This document shows positions 51,806-60,324 of a DNA stretch of 64,000 nt, in pieces (the stretch's first letter is position 1; every line of letters begins with the position of its first letter). The notes beneath the pieces are model-generated. The model saw only the letters and a list, made by a program, of their open reading frames with translations. It was not told the origin of the DNA and ran no database searches. The position numbers and the translations under genes are program-made. The stretch spans positions 3,100,001 through 3,164,000 of the forward strand of contig NZ_JACBZT010000001.1 in the NCBI RefSeq assembly GCF_013408985.1, read 5' to 3'. The DNA is from Petropleomorpha daqingensis (GTDB taxonomy: Bacteria > Actinomycetota > Actinomycetes > Mycobacteriales > Geodermatophilaceae).

Positions 51806-52426
51806 CTACGCGTCGCCCTTGCCGCGCAGCAGCGGCAGGATCACCGTAGCCAGCACCTGGTCGGCGTAGGCGTCGTCGACGTTGTCGCCGGTGAGCAGCC
51901 AGCGCTGCACCAGCAGCGCGCTGGTGGCCTCGGCCGACAGGCTGCCGCTGACCCCCGGACGCAGCTCGCCGCGCTGCTCGGCGCGAGCCCAGACCTCGTT
52001 GAAGGCCGAGCGCCAGACCTCGAGCGGGCCGGTGCGGAACGCCTCGGCCAGTGCCGGCTGGTGCGGCACCGTCGACAGCAGCGAGAGCGTCGCCGCGCCG
52101 ACCGGGCCGTTGATCACCGCGACCAGCCGCCGCAGCATCAGCCGGAGGTCCTCCTCCAGCGAGCCGGTGTCGGGGGTCTCGGCCTCCTCGCGGTTCAGCT
52201 CGGCGATGGTGTCGACGACGAGGTCCTGCTTCGTCCTCCACCGGCGGTAGATGGTGGCCTTGCCGACGCCCGCCTCGGCGGCGACGGCATCCATGGTCAG
52301 GGCGCCGTAGCCGACGTCGGCGAGCAGCCGCAGGATCGCGGCCCGGATCACGCCGTCCCGGCTGGGGTCCCGTGGGCGCCCGCCCCGGCTGGTTCGGGGT
52401 GCATCGAGGGTCGAGAGTGCGGACAT
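51806..52426 (-). CDS. TetR/AcrR family transcriptional regulator
   Basis: A 206-residue repressor-type protein. The DNA-binding helices are AAILRLLADVGYGALTMDAV and AEAGVGKATIYRRWRTKQDLV (about residues 28-68); the rest is a helical ligand/dimer domain of the TetR_C_33 kind. Target unknown; the nearest candidate is itself, since a small palindrome overlaps its own -10. Divergent from the EAL protein with 134 bases between. Confidence 0.93.
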   Translation of the reverse strand: MSALSTLDAPRTSRGGRPRDPSRDGVIRAAILRLLADVGYGALTMDAVAAEAGVGKATIYRRWRTKQDLVVDTIAELNREEAETPDTGSLEEDLRLMLRRLVAVINGPVGAATLSLLSTVPHQPALAEAFRTGPLEVWRSAFNEVWARAEQRGELRPGVSGSLSAEATSALLVQRWLLTGDNVDDAYADQVLATVILPLLRGKGDA

Positions 52427-52433
52427 GGCGCAG

Positions 52434-52447
52434 ACCTTAGACTCTAA
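52434..52447 (-). promoter_or_regulatory. -10 TAAGGT and TTAGA-C-TCTAA palindrome upstream of tetR
   Basis: On the minus strand TAAGGT (52434-52439) lies seven bases before the tetR ATG, so the message is probably leaderless; the inverted repeat 52437-52447 overlaps it, the expected layout for autorepression. Confidence 0.5.
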
Positions 52448-52560
52448 AGTCAGGAAAACCAGTACTTCATCGCGCCAGTTGGAACTTTCGGGTCCTGAAA
52501 CTGATCCGCACGGCAGCGCGCCTGACCCGGACGGGCGAACGGCTCGTCCATCCTCGGGAA

Positions 52561-53658
52561 GTGGGCACGACGCAACACCAGCGGTGGGAACTCCCGGGCC
52601 GGGCCGAACGGGCCCTGATCGCCACTCCGATCACCCACGTCCTCCCGGCGGTCGCGCGCACCGCGCGCTCGCTGGGCCTGTCCGTCGAGGCCTCCGCCCG
52701 GCTGCTCGACGTCGTCGACGAGCGGGGCGGTCGATGGCTCGATCGGCTCTTCGCCCGCCTCGCCCACGAGCTCACCGACGCCGAGACGCACGTCCTCCGG
52801 GTGGTGACCGACCCGCCCGCGGACGACGTCGCCTTCGCCACCGCGCTGCTGAACGCACCGACGCTCGCCGTCGAGCTGGCCCGCCGCGGCATCACCGCCG
52901 AGATCGGCGTCCTGGCCGAGGCCGAGTTCTGGTCGGTCTACCAGCCGATCGTGTCGCTCGCCGACCGCGCGAAGGTGGCCCACGAGGCGCTGCTGCGCGG
53001 CCTGGTCGACGGCCGCGAGGTGCCCGGTGCCGATCTGTTCTTCGTCGCCGAGTCGGCCGGCTGGCTGCACCACCTCGACCGGATCGGCCGCGAGGCGGCG
53101 GTCGGCGGCGCGGCCGGGTGGCTCGGGGCGGCCGACCTGTTCGTCAACTTCGCCCCGCGCTCGATCTTCCGTGCCCAGGTCTGCCTGGCCAGCACCGAGC
53201 GCGCCGCCCACGACGCCGGCATCGCACCCGGCCGGCTGGTGCTCGAGGTGACCGAGACCGACGCGCTGGCCGACCGCGGGCACCTCGACGCGGTGCTCGA
53301 GCACGTCCGCTCGGTCGGCTGGCGGGTGGCGCTCGCCGAGGTGGGAGCGGGCTGGTCCAGCCGCACCCTGCTGGGCGCCGTCCGGCCCGAGGTGGTCAAG
53401 CTGGACAGGGGCCTGGTCCGGCAGCTCCCGGACGACGGCGCCCGCACGATGATCCGCGCCGTCGTCGACCAGGCGCACGCCCTCGGCGCCGTCGTGGTGG
53501 CCGAGGGGGTGGAGACCGAACCGCTCGCGCAGGAGGTCACCGCCCTCGGCGCCGACCTCGGTCAGGGCTGGCTGTTCGGCCGCCCCTCCCGGCCGCGCGC
53601 CGCGGTCGAGGAGTCCTCGACCGGCTGGCAGCCGGTCAGCGCAGCCCCCAGCCGGTGA
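52561..53658 (+). CDS. EAL-domain protein with a degenerate metal site
   Basis: A 365-residue protein: an N-terminal all-helical region (about 1-115) and an EAL domain. Retained: HEALLRG (the EAL Glu), FVNFAPRS (Asn), LEVTETD (Glu), VKLDRGLV (Lys), VAEGVETE (Glu) and DLGQGWLFG (Gln). Lost: the usual DDFGAGYSS metal-binding Asp pair reads LAEVGAGWSS. Such proteins often bind c-di-GMP without cutting it. Annotated start gives MGTTQHQRW at 52561. It could sense c-di-GMP for the glycosyltransferase region (inference). Confidence 0.9.
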   Translation: MGTTQHQRWELPGRAERALIATPITHVLPAVARTARSLGLSVEASARLLDVVDERGGRWLDRLFARLAHELTDAETHVLRVVTDPPADDVAFATALLNAPTLAVELARRGITAEIGVLAEAEFWSVYQPIVSLADRAKVAHEALLRGLVDGREVPGADLFFVAESAGWLHHLDRIGREAAVGGAAGWLGAADLFVNFAPRSIFRAQVCLASTERAAHDAGIAPGRLVLEVTETDALADRGHLDAVLEHVRSVGWRVALAEVGAGWSSRTLLGAVRPEVVKLDRGLVRQLPDDGARTMIRAVVDQAHALGAVVVAEGVETEPLAQEVTALGADLGQGWLFGRPSRPRAAVEESSTGWQPVSAAPSR

Positions 53659-54217
53659 GCGCCGGGCGGGCGTGCTCCTGGCCGAGCACGCCGTAGGAGC
53701 CCGCCGGCAGCGCGAACAGCGCTCCGGACTCCGCGGCCAGCTGCAGGTACCGGGCGGTGAGCACGCGGAGCACGTGACCGTGCGCGACGAGCGCGACGTC
53801 CCCGTCGGCCAGGTGCGGGCGCGCGGCGGCCAGCACGCGATCCGCCCGTGCGGCCACCTGCTCCAGGGTCTCGCCCGGCGTCTGTCCCGGGACGACGGGA
53901 TCGCGCCACACCGACCACTCCCGGCCGAGGCCGGCGCTGATGTCCGCCGTCGTCCGGCCCTCGTAGCCGCCGTAGTCCATCTCGACCAGGTCGTCGACGA
54001 CCGCCGTCGCCTGCAGCCCGGCGAGCTCCGCCGTCCGGCGCGCCCGTTGCCGCGGGCTCACCCACACCGCTGCGAAGTGCCGGCCGGCCAGCGCCCCGCG
54101 CAGTTCACGGGCGCGTTCCTCGCCCTCCGGCAGCAGCGGCACATCGGTGACCCCGGTGTGCTGCCCGCTCTTGCTCCACTCGGTCTGCCCGTGCCGCAGC
54201 ACCACCAGCTCGCCCAT
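53636..54217 (-). CDS. Histidine phosphatase family protein (phosphoglycerate mutase-like)
   Basis: A 193-residue phosphatase: LRHGQTEWSKSGQHTG (phospho-His), Arg in SPRQRARRTAEL, Glu in EMDYGGYEGR and second His in VAHGHVLRVL. Small size and GYEGR/T-x-x-I segment fit broad acid phosphatase or phosphosugar phosphatase relatives. ATG 54215-54217 after AGAGGT. Its 3' end overlaps the EAL gene by 23 bases. Confidence 0.92.
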   Translation of the reverse strand: MGELVVLRHGQTEWSKSGQHTGVTDVPLLPEGEERARELRGALAGRHFAAVWVSPRQRARRTAELAGLQATAVVDDLVEMDYGGYEGRTTADISAGLGREWSVWRDPVVPGQTPGETLEQVAARADRVLAAARPHLADGDVALVAHGHVLRVLTARYLQLAAESGALFALPAGSYGVLGQEHARPALTGWGLR

Positions 54218-54264
54218 GGGTGTACCTCTTACCCGCTCGGGCCCCGTCCCGGCAGGTCGAGAGG

Positions 54265-54708
54265 TCAGCTCCAGCGGTGCAGGCTCATCGCATCGCGGGT
54301 GGGACGGCGCGGCGGATCGGGTCGCAACGACGGAGGACGGTGGGCCGGCCGGGGCTGCGGTCCGGCCGGATCGGGCTTCGGGAGCTCGGTGATGGGGCCG
54401 TCGAGCTCGAGGACGTCGGTGAGGTCGGCGGCCCGGATGAGCCGCCGGGTGGCCGGGCCCGCGCCGACGATGCGGCAACCGCGGCCGGCGCGGCCCAGCT
54501 CGCCGCTGATCGTGGCGAGCGTGCGCAGGGCAGAGCTGTCCCAGAAGCGCGCTGCGGCCACGTCCACGACGAGGCCACGCGTGCCGAGCGACGCCGCCTG
54601 GGCGAGCGCGTCGGCGAGCAGGGGGACGGTGGAGAGGTCGGCGTCGCCGGTGAGCCGGACGACGACCTGGTCGGGAGCGGGGACGAGAGCGACGTTGAGC
54701 AGTGGCAC
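54265..54708 (-). CDS. STAS-domain anti-sigma factor antagonist
   Basis: A 147-residue protein: STAS domain (about 1-105) with VVVRLTGDADLSTVPLLADAL and phosphorylatable Ser in FWDSSALRTL, then a Pro/Arg-rich tail ending MSLHRWS. Anti-sigma antagonists free a sigma factor when unphosphorylated. No cognate HATPase kinase or sigma gene is adjacent. GTG 54706-54708 after GGAGA; divergent from the PAS-GAF-ANTAR gene. Confidence 0.88.
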   Translation of the reverse strand: MPLLNVALVPAPDQVVVRLTGDADLSTVPLLADALAQAASLGTRGLVVDVAAARFWDSSALRTLATISGELGRAGRGCRIVGAGPATRRLIRAADLTDVLELDGPITELPKPDPAGPQPRPAHRPPSLRPDPPRRPTRDAMSLHRWS

Positions 54709-54826
54709 GGGGTCTCCGAGCGGGGGATGCGCCGGGGGGTCTGGGGCTCGGGGGCTGAAGACGCTTCCGAGCCTAGGGCGTTCCCTCGGTGGTGACAACA
54801 GAAAGTTATGACTTGACTCCGTTGTG

Positions 54827-54836
54827 TTTAGAGTCT
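54827..54836 (+). promoter_or_regulatory. TTTAGAGTCT decamer in the STAS / PAS-GAF-ANTAR region
   Basis: The 208-base divergent region 54709-54916 has an AT-rich core (54800-54840) with TTGACT and TTTAGAGTCT. The same decamer occurs on the minus strand over the tetR promoter (52439-52448), so the TetR protein may bind both. Confidence 0.35.
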
Positions 54837-54916
54837 TTCGCCAAGTACGAGCCGGGACCGAGGTTTCTGCCGCTCTCCCCTCGGTACCGTTGACCTCGTC
54901 GGGCAGGGGGTGGGCG

Positions 54917-56179
54917 ATGGCGGAACTCCAGCACGACTTCGCGGAGCCCGCGGCGCCGCTCCCGCAGAAGGTCCTCGCCGCGCTCGGGGATCTCGAGATC
55001 GCGCACGAGGAGCTGCGGGTCGCCGAGGAGGAGCTCGACGACCAGCGCGCGCAGATCGAGCGGCTCGTCGCCCTCCACGACACCGGCCAGCGGTGGCGGG
55101 ACCACCTGTTCGCCCTGCTGCCGGTCGGTGTCCTCGTCACCGATGCCGGGGGCAAGATCCTCGAGACCAATGCGAGCGCCGCCGCGCTGCTGGGTGTGCG
55201 GCCGGTCCACCTGCCGGGCAAGCCGCTGCTCGTCTTCGTCGCCAATGACCACCGCCGGCTGGTCCGCGATCTGCTCGGCCGGCTCGGGCGGGGCAAGGCG
55301 GAGCTGCACGCCACCGTGCAGCTCACGCCGCGCAGCGGCGAACCGGTCAGCGCCGACCTCGTCGCCGTCCCCGATCCCGACCAGGAGCCCGGAACGCTGC
55401 GCTGGATCGTCCTGCCCCAGGGCGATCGGCCGGCTCAGCCGCCGTCGGTGGCCGGGGAACACCCCGACGAGTCGCTGCAGGTGGCGACCGCGCTGGGGCA
55501 GCTGTGCACGCTGCCCGCCGACGGCTCCGACCAGCAGCGGCTGCTCGGCCGGATCGCGCTGGTGGTCGGAGCCGCCGTCCCCGGTGCGACAGGGGTGAGC
55601 GTCACGATCGGCGACCCGGTCGCACCGGACCGGGTCGCCACCGACTCCGCCGAGGCGCAGGTCTTCGACGGCCTGCAGCTGCGCACGGGGGAAGGGCCCT
55701 GCGTCGACGCCTACCGGGACGGCACGGTGACGGTGTCCGCGGACGCCACCGCGGATCCGCGGTGGCCGGGGCTGGCCAGAGCCGCCCGGGGGCAGCGGGT
55801 CAGGAGCGCGCTCGCCCTCCCGATCCGGGTCGCCGACGAGCGCACCGGCGTCATCAACGTCTACTCGACCGAGCGCGGGGCCTTCGCGACGCAGACGGTG
55901 CGGGTCGGCGAGATCGTCGCCTCCGCCGTGGCCGCCGTCCTGCGCGACGTCAGCGAGCGCGCGTCGCTGCAGGCGCTGATCCACCACCTGGAGCGGGCGC
56001 TGCACTCGCGGGCGGTGATCGAGCAGGCGAAGGGGATCGTCATCGCCCACCACGGCGGAACCGCCGACGAGGCCTTCGCCCGCCTGGTGGCGTTCTCCAG
56101 CCGGCAGAACGTCAAGCTCCGCGACCTCGCCGAGCTGATCGTCCGCGAGGGCGGGACCACCCCCCTCAAGGGTTTGTGA
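54917..56179 (+). CDS. PAS-GAF-ANTAR sensor/antiterminator
   Basis: A 420-residue protein: coiled coil (about 15-55), PAS domain (about 60-170; LLPVGVLVTDAGGKILETN), GAF domain (about 190-350; LQLRTGEGPCVDAYRDG, ALALPIRVADERTGVINVYS) and C-terminal ANTAR (SRAVIEQAKGIVIAHHGGTADEAFARL). It joins ligand or redox sensing to RNA-level antitermination. A Cys in the GAF domain (GPCVDAY) is conserved in relatives. ATG 54917. Convergent with the CheR-PAS gene, two bases between stops. Confidence 0.92.
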   Translation: MAELQHDFAEPAAPLPQKVLAALGDLEIAHEELRVAEEELDDQRAQIERLVALHDTGQRWRDHLFALLPVGVLVTDAGGKILETNASAAALLGVRPVHLPGKPLLVFVANDHRRLVRDLLGRLGRGKAELHATVQLTPRSGEPVSADLVAVPDPDQEPGTLRWIVLPQGDRPAQPPSVAGEHPDESLQVATALGQLCTLPADGSDQQRLLGRIALVVGAAVPGATGVSVTIGDPVAPDRVATDSAEAQVFDGLQLRTGEGPCVDAYRDGTVTVSADATADPRWPGLARAARGQRVRSALALPIRVADERTGVINVYSTERGAFATQTVRVGEIVASAVAAVLRDVSERASLQALIHHLERALHSRAVIEQAKGIVIAHHGGTADEAFARLVAFSSRQNVKLRDLAELIVREGGTTPLKGL

Positions 56180-56181
56180 CC

Positions 56182-58023
56182 TCAGTCCTGGCGGGGGTCC
56201 ATCACGACGAGCAGGCCGGAGCCGCCCATCGGACGGTTGCGCAGCGGGCTGACGGTCACCCGGACCTCGATCGAGCGGCCGCGCCGGTTGACCGCCGGCA
56301 CGGTGAGCTCGCCGTGGTCGCCGTCGGCCCGCGGGTCGGCGCGCAGCAGCGGGGTGAGCCGGTCGACGGGCAGGCCGATGTCCAGGTCGGCGAGGGTCTG
56401 ACCGATCGCCTCCTCCTCGCGCACGCCCCAGAGGTCCTCGGCCGAGGTGTTCCAGGCGACCACGCGGTACTGCTCGTCGAGGACCGCCACCCCCGGCCGC
56501 AGGCTGGCCAGCACCGTGGTCAGCAGGTCGGCGCGGCTGGACACCGACTCGGTCTCCTGGCGCAGCTCGTCGTTGCCGGAGTGGAGCTCGTCGTTCATCG
56601 ACTGGAGCTCCTCGTTCATCGTCTCCAGCTCCTCGTTGGTCGACTGGAGCTCCTCGTTGGTGGTCTCCAGCTCCTCGACCGTGGACTGCAGCTCCTCGTT
56701 GGTGGTCTCCAGCTCCTCGTTGGTCGACTGCAGCTCCTCGTACGCGGTCTCCAGCTGCCGGTTGGCGTACTCCAGCTCGCTCTGCAGCTGCCGGTAGCGC
56801 GTGACGTCCTCGAAGATGACCGTCGTCCCCAGCGGCTGGATGTCCTCGTCGGCGAGCGGCACGACCTGCACGTCGAGGACCACCGGGTCGGAGCCGGCGC
56901 GGTGCAGCTCGACGCCGCGGATCCACTGCGTCCGGCGGTCGCGCCCGGCCTGCTCGATGTGGCTGCGCAGCTCCACCGGCCGGTAGGAGAGCTCGAGGTC
57001 CTGGAACGGGCGGCCGACGTCCCGCGGCGCCAGGGAGAACAGCCGTCCGGCCTGCTGGTTGGCCAGGGCCAGGCGGCCCTCGGTGTCGATGATGACCTGG
57101 GCCGCGGGGGAGGAGAGCCACGCCTGCTCGCGCAGGAGCCCGGAGGCGCCGTCGGCGGCGTCGGCCGCCGTCGCCCCGATCAGGCCTGCGCGCATCCGCC
57201 GGTCGGGGACCGGCCGGTCGTCGCGTCGCTTGAACAGCCTCTTGGAGAGGTCCACCGGGCTGAACGTGGTCGCGTGGGAGAGCAGCAGCTCGGCCTTGCC
57301 GAGGAACAGCACCCCGTGCGGCTCCAGGGCGAAGTGCAGCCGGCCGAGCACCCGCTGCTGGGTCATGGCGTTCAGGTACATGAGCGTGTTGCGGCACAGC
57401 AGCAGATCGACGTGCGAGATCGGCGCGTCCTGCACGAGGTCGTTGCGGCCGAAGATCACCGACCGGCGCAGGTCCTTGCGGAAGACGTACCGGGAGCCCT
57501 CGCGCTCGAAGAAGGTGGCCAGCCGTTCCGGGCTCACGCCCTCGACCTCGTGCTCGGTGTAGCTGGCCAGCCGGGCGGTGGTCAGCGCCTCCTCGTCGAC
57601 GTCGGTGGCGTAGATCTTGACCCGGTCACGGAACTCCTCGATGCCGATCTGCTCGGCCAGCAGCATGGCCAGGCTGTACGCCTCCTGCCCGGATGCGCAG
57701 CCGGCGCTCCAGGCGCGGATCGGGCGATTCCTGGCGACGAGGTCGGGCAGCACGTTGCCGGCCAGGAACTCCCACGACTCGGGGTCGCGGAAGAACGAGG
57801 TGACGTTGATCAGGATCGTGTTGAACAGGCTGGTGAACTCGTCCTGGTGCAGCTCGAGGTGGTCGCGGTACTCGCTGAACGAGCCGATCCCCACCTCCTG
57901 CATGCGCCGGGTGACCCGGCGGGCCAGGCTCGGCCGCTTGTAGCCGGTGAAGTCGAAGCCGCGGCTCTCCTTCAGCCACTCGAGGAGTGCCTCGAAGTCA
58001 GGATCGGGCTCAGGATCGGCCAC
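56182..58023 (-). CDS. CheR-type methyltransferase fused to PAS domains by a long heptad coiled coil
   Basis: A 613-residue protein. CheR N-terminal and SAM domains (about 8-270): FSEYRDHLE, ILINVTSFFRDPESW, RAWSAGCASGQEAYSLAM (SAM motif), YATDVDEEAL and LLCRNTLMYL. A PAS domain follows (about 305-420), then roughly ten heptads of the kind EELQSTNE/ELETTNE (about 420-490), and a second PAS (about 500-605). In many bacteria CheB, CheR and PAS are one hybrid protein; here CheB is the separate upstream gene, 38 bases away. Methylated target unknown. Confidence 0.9.
   Translation of the reverse strand: MADPEPDPDFEALLEWLKESRGFDFTGYKRPSLARRVTRRMQEVGIGSFSEYRDHLELHQDEFTSLFNTILINVTSFFRDPESWEFLAGNVLPDLVARNRPIRAWSAGCASGQEAYSLAMLLAEQIGIEEFRDRVKIYATDVDEEALTTARLASYTEHEVEGVSPERLATFFEREGSRYVFRKDLRRSVIFGRNDLVQDAPISHVDLLLCRNTLMYLNAMTQQRVLGRLHFALEPHGVLFLGKAELLLSHATTFSPVDLSKRLFKRRDDRPVPDRRMRAGLIGATAADAADGASGLLREQAWLSSPAAQVIIDTEGRLALANQQAGRLFSLAPRDVGRPFQDLELSYRPVELRSHIEQAGRDRRTQWIRGVELHRAGSDPVVLDVQVVPLADEDIQPLGTTVIFEDVTRYRQLQSELEYANRQLETAYEELQSTNEELETTNEELQSTVEELETTNEELQSTNEELETMNEELQSMNDELHSGNDELRQETESVSSRADLLTTVLASLRPGVAVLDEQYRVVAWNTSAEDLWGVREEEAIGQTLADLDIGLPVDRLTPLLRADPRADGDHGELTVPAVNRRGRSIEVRVTVSPLRNRPMGGSGLLVVMDPRQD
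56561..56760 (-). repeat. Heptad repeats, 42-bp period
   Basis: About 200 bases of alternating ELQSTNE and ELETTNE codons (two heptads = 42 bp), encoding the coiled coil between the two PAS domains. Confidence 0.8.
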
Positions 58024-58061
58024 CGGTGGCCCTCCTCTCGGGACGTGGGCAGCATCCTGCC

Positions 58062-59090
58062 TCAGGCGACGCCGTCCTCAGGGACGACGGGGGTGTCGCG
58101 GGTCGCGCGTTCCAGCAGGTCGCGGACCAGGACGGCGGCCTGATGGGCATCGTCGGCCCGTTCCTCGAACGTGCGCCCCGTGAGCTCGTGCCCGGCGGCC
58201 GACGCCCGCGCGGCCATCGCCCGGGACAGCTCGGCCTTCTCCTCGAGGGTGCGCAGGGCCATCCACAGCGCGCCCTCGACGGCGCTCGTGTGCTGGGCGG
58301 CGAGGCTCTCGGCCGACCACGCGTGGCCGACCAGGCAGCGGAACCGGTGCAGCACGCCGTCCGGGATCCGGAACAGCGGGCCGTGGCAGTCGGGGCAGGT
58401 GAGGGGCACCGGGTCACCGGGGTGGCTCTCGGCCCCCCAGGACTCGCCGTCCAGGTGCGCCATGGCGTTCTCCATACGCATGTCGAGGGGCGCGGGCGCG
58501 ACCTGGACGTCGTCCCCGAGGTCCTCGCGGGTCAGGCGCCCCAGCAGGGGCCCGATCTCCGCGGCGGGCAGCACGTGCGCGGCGCCGACCGCGCCGCGGG
58601 CGGTGCGCGGCATGCTGTCGTAGAGCGCCTCGGTGGGGTCCTGGACGACGGCGGCGCCGCCGCGCGAGGCGATGGCGAGCATGCCGGAGGCCCCGTCGTC
58701 GAGCGCCCCGGACAGGACGACGCCGATCACGCGCGGTCCCGCCACCTGCGCCGCCGAGCGGAACAGCGCGTCGACCGACGGCCGGTGGCCGTTCTCCCGG
58801 GGGCCCAGACTCAGCGTGAGCCGTTCGTCCTCGGTGAGCAGCAGGTGCCGGTCGGGCACGCCGACGGTCACCGTGCCGGGCACGAGCGGAGCGCCCTCGA
58901 TCGCAGCGCGCACCGGCAGCGAACTCGGCCTGGTCAGGACCGAGGCGAGGGCGCTGCGGCCACCGCCCGGCATGTGCAGCACCACGAGCACCGCCGCGGG
59001 CAGGTCGGCGGGCAGTCCGGACACGAAGTCGCGCAGCGCCTCGACGCCTCCGGCCGAGGCGCCGACAACCACCACGTCTCGATGGGCCAC
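58062..59090 (-). CDS. CheB-type methylesterase without receiver domain
   Basis: A 342-residue protein: CheB catalytic domain (about 5-190) with Ser in VGASAGGVEAL, His in LVVLHMPGGGRSAL and Asp in LSGALDDGASGM; then a C-terminal zinc-ribbon (CPDCHGPLF ... HRFRCLVGHAWS) and helices. No N-terminal receiver, so it is not under CheA control. First gene of a CheB-CheR/PAS operon. GTG 59088-59090 is preferred (GAGG eight bases before); an ATG at 59120 is possible. The acyl-CoA dehydrogenase is divergent. Confidence 0.9.
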   Translation of the reverse strand: MAHRDVVVVGASAGGVEALRDFVSGLPADLPAAVLVVLHMPGGGRSALASVLTRPSSLPVRAAIEGAPLVPGTVTVGVPDRHLLLTEDERLTLSLGPRENGHRPSVDALFRSAAQVAGPRVIGVVLSGALDDGASGMLAIASRGGAAVVQDPTEALYDSMPRTARGAVGAAHVLPAAEIGPLLGRLTREDLGDDVQVAPAPLDMRMENAMAHLDGESWGAESHPGDPVPLTCPDCHGPLFRIPDGVLHRFRCLVGHAWSAESLAAQHTSAVEGALWMALRTLEEKAELSRAMAARASAAGHELTGRTFEERADDAHQAAVLVRDLLERATRDTPVVPEDGVA

Positions 59091-59169
59091 GGGTCCATCC
59101 TCGTCCCTTCCGCGCCGCATTGCGCCACCCGCTGCCCGGCCACTGGACGCCGGGCGTCACCATGGCGCC

Positions 59170-60324
59170 ATGGACGCCGAGGACTTCCGCCAGATCCGCG
59201 ACGCCGTCCGCGACCTCGTCCGCGAGCAGGTCGTCCCGCGCGAGGAGCAGATCGAGGACGACGACCGCATCCCCGACGAGCTGCGCGCCACGGCCGCCGA
59301 GATGGGCCTGTTCGGCTACGCGCTGCCGGAGGAGCACGGCGGGCTCGGCGTCACCATGTCCGAGGACGTCCAGCTCGCCTTCGAGTTCGGCTACACGACG
59401 CCGGCCTTCCGCTCGCTGTTCGGCACCAACAACGGCATCGCCGGGCAGGTCATCGCGAAGTTCGGGAACGAGGAGCAGAAGAAGAGGTACCTGCCGCGGC
59501 TGGCGGCCGGTGAGCTGATCGGCTCGTTCGCGCTCACCGAGGCCGAGGCGGGCTCGGACCCCGCCGGCCTGCGCACCGCGGCCCGGCGGGACGGCGACGG
59601 GTGGGTGATCAACGGCTCGAAGCGCTACATCACCAACGCGCCCCTCGCCGACGTGTTCATGGTGTTCGCGCGGACCGATCCGGAGCAGAAGGGCGGCCGC
59701 GGCATCTCCTCGTTCGTCGTCGAGGCCGCGACGCCGGGGGTCACGGTGGGGCCCAAGGACAAGAAGATGGGCCAGTCCGGAGCCTGGACCGCGGAGGTGT
59801 TCTTCGACGACGTGCACGTGCCGGCCGAGGCGCTGATCGGCGAGGAGGGGCGCGGCTACGCCAAGGCGCTCACCGTGCTCTCCCGCGGCCGGCTGCACAT
59901 CGCCGCGCTCTGCGTCGGCATGGCGCAGCGGGTGCTCGACGAGTCGGTGGCCTACGCCGCGTCGGCCAAGCAGGGCGGCGCGCCGATCGGCCGCTTCCAG
60001 CTGGTGCAGGCGATGCTCGCCGACATGCACGCCGAGCTGCTCGCCGCGCGCGCCCTCGTGGTCGACGTGGCCGCCCGCTACGACAGCGGCGAGGACACCT
60101 CGGTCGGCCCGTCGTCGGCCAAGCTGTTCTGCACCGAGATGGTCGGCCGGGCCGTCGACCGGGCGGTGCAGGTGCACGGCGGGCTCGGCTACCTGCGCAC
60201 CACGCCGGTCGAGCGGTTCTACCGCGACGCCCGGCTCTTCCGGCTCTACGAGGGCACCAGCGAGGTGCAGCGGCTGATCATCGGCGGCGCACTGCTGCGC
60301 GACGCGGGCATGGCCCGTGGCTGA
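59170..60324 (+). CDS. Acyl-CoA dehydrogenase
   Basis: A 384-residue FAD enzyme of fatty or branched acyl-CoA oxidation: FALTEAEAGSDPAGLRTAA (FAD/substrate loop), WVINGSKRYITNAP, FDDVHVPAEALIG, VHGGLGYLRTTPVERFYRDAR and the catalytic Glu in LYEGTSEVQRLIIG. ATG 59170. The thioesterase start overlaps its end by eight bases, so the pair may release or edit the acyl-CoA product. Chain-length preference cannot be told. Confidence 0.94.
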   Translation: MDAEDFRQIRDAVRDLVREQVVPREEQIEDDDRIPDELRATAAEMGLFGYALPEEHGGLGVTMSEDVQLAFEFGYTTPAFRSLFGTNNGIAGQVIAKFGNEEQKKRYLPRLAAGELIGSFALTEAEAGSDPAGLRTAARRDGDGWVINGSKRYITNAPLADVFMVFARTDPEQKGGRGISSFVVEAATPGVTVGPKDKKMGQSGAWTAEVFFDDVHVPAEALIGEEGRGYAKALTVLSRGRLHIAALCVGMAQRVLDESVAYAASAKQGGAPIGRFQLVQAMLADMHAELLAARALVVDVAARYDSGEDTSVGPSSAKLFCTEMVGRAVDRAVQVHGGLGYLRTTPVERFYRDARLFRLYEGTSEVQRLIIGGALLRDAGMARG

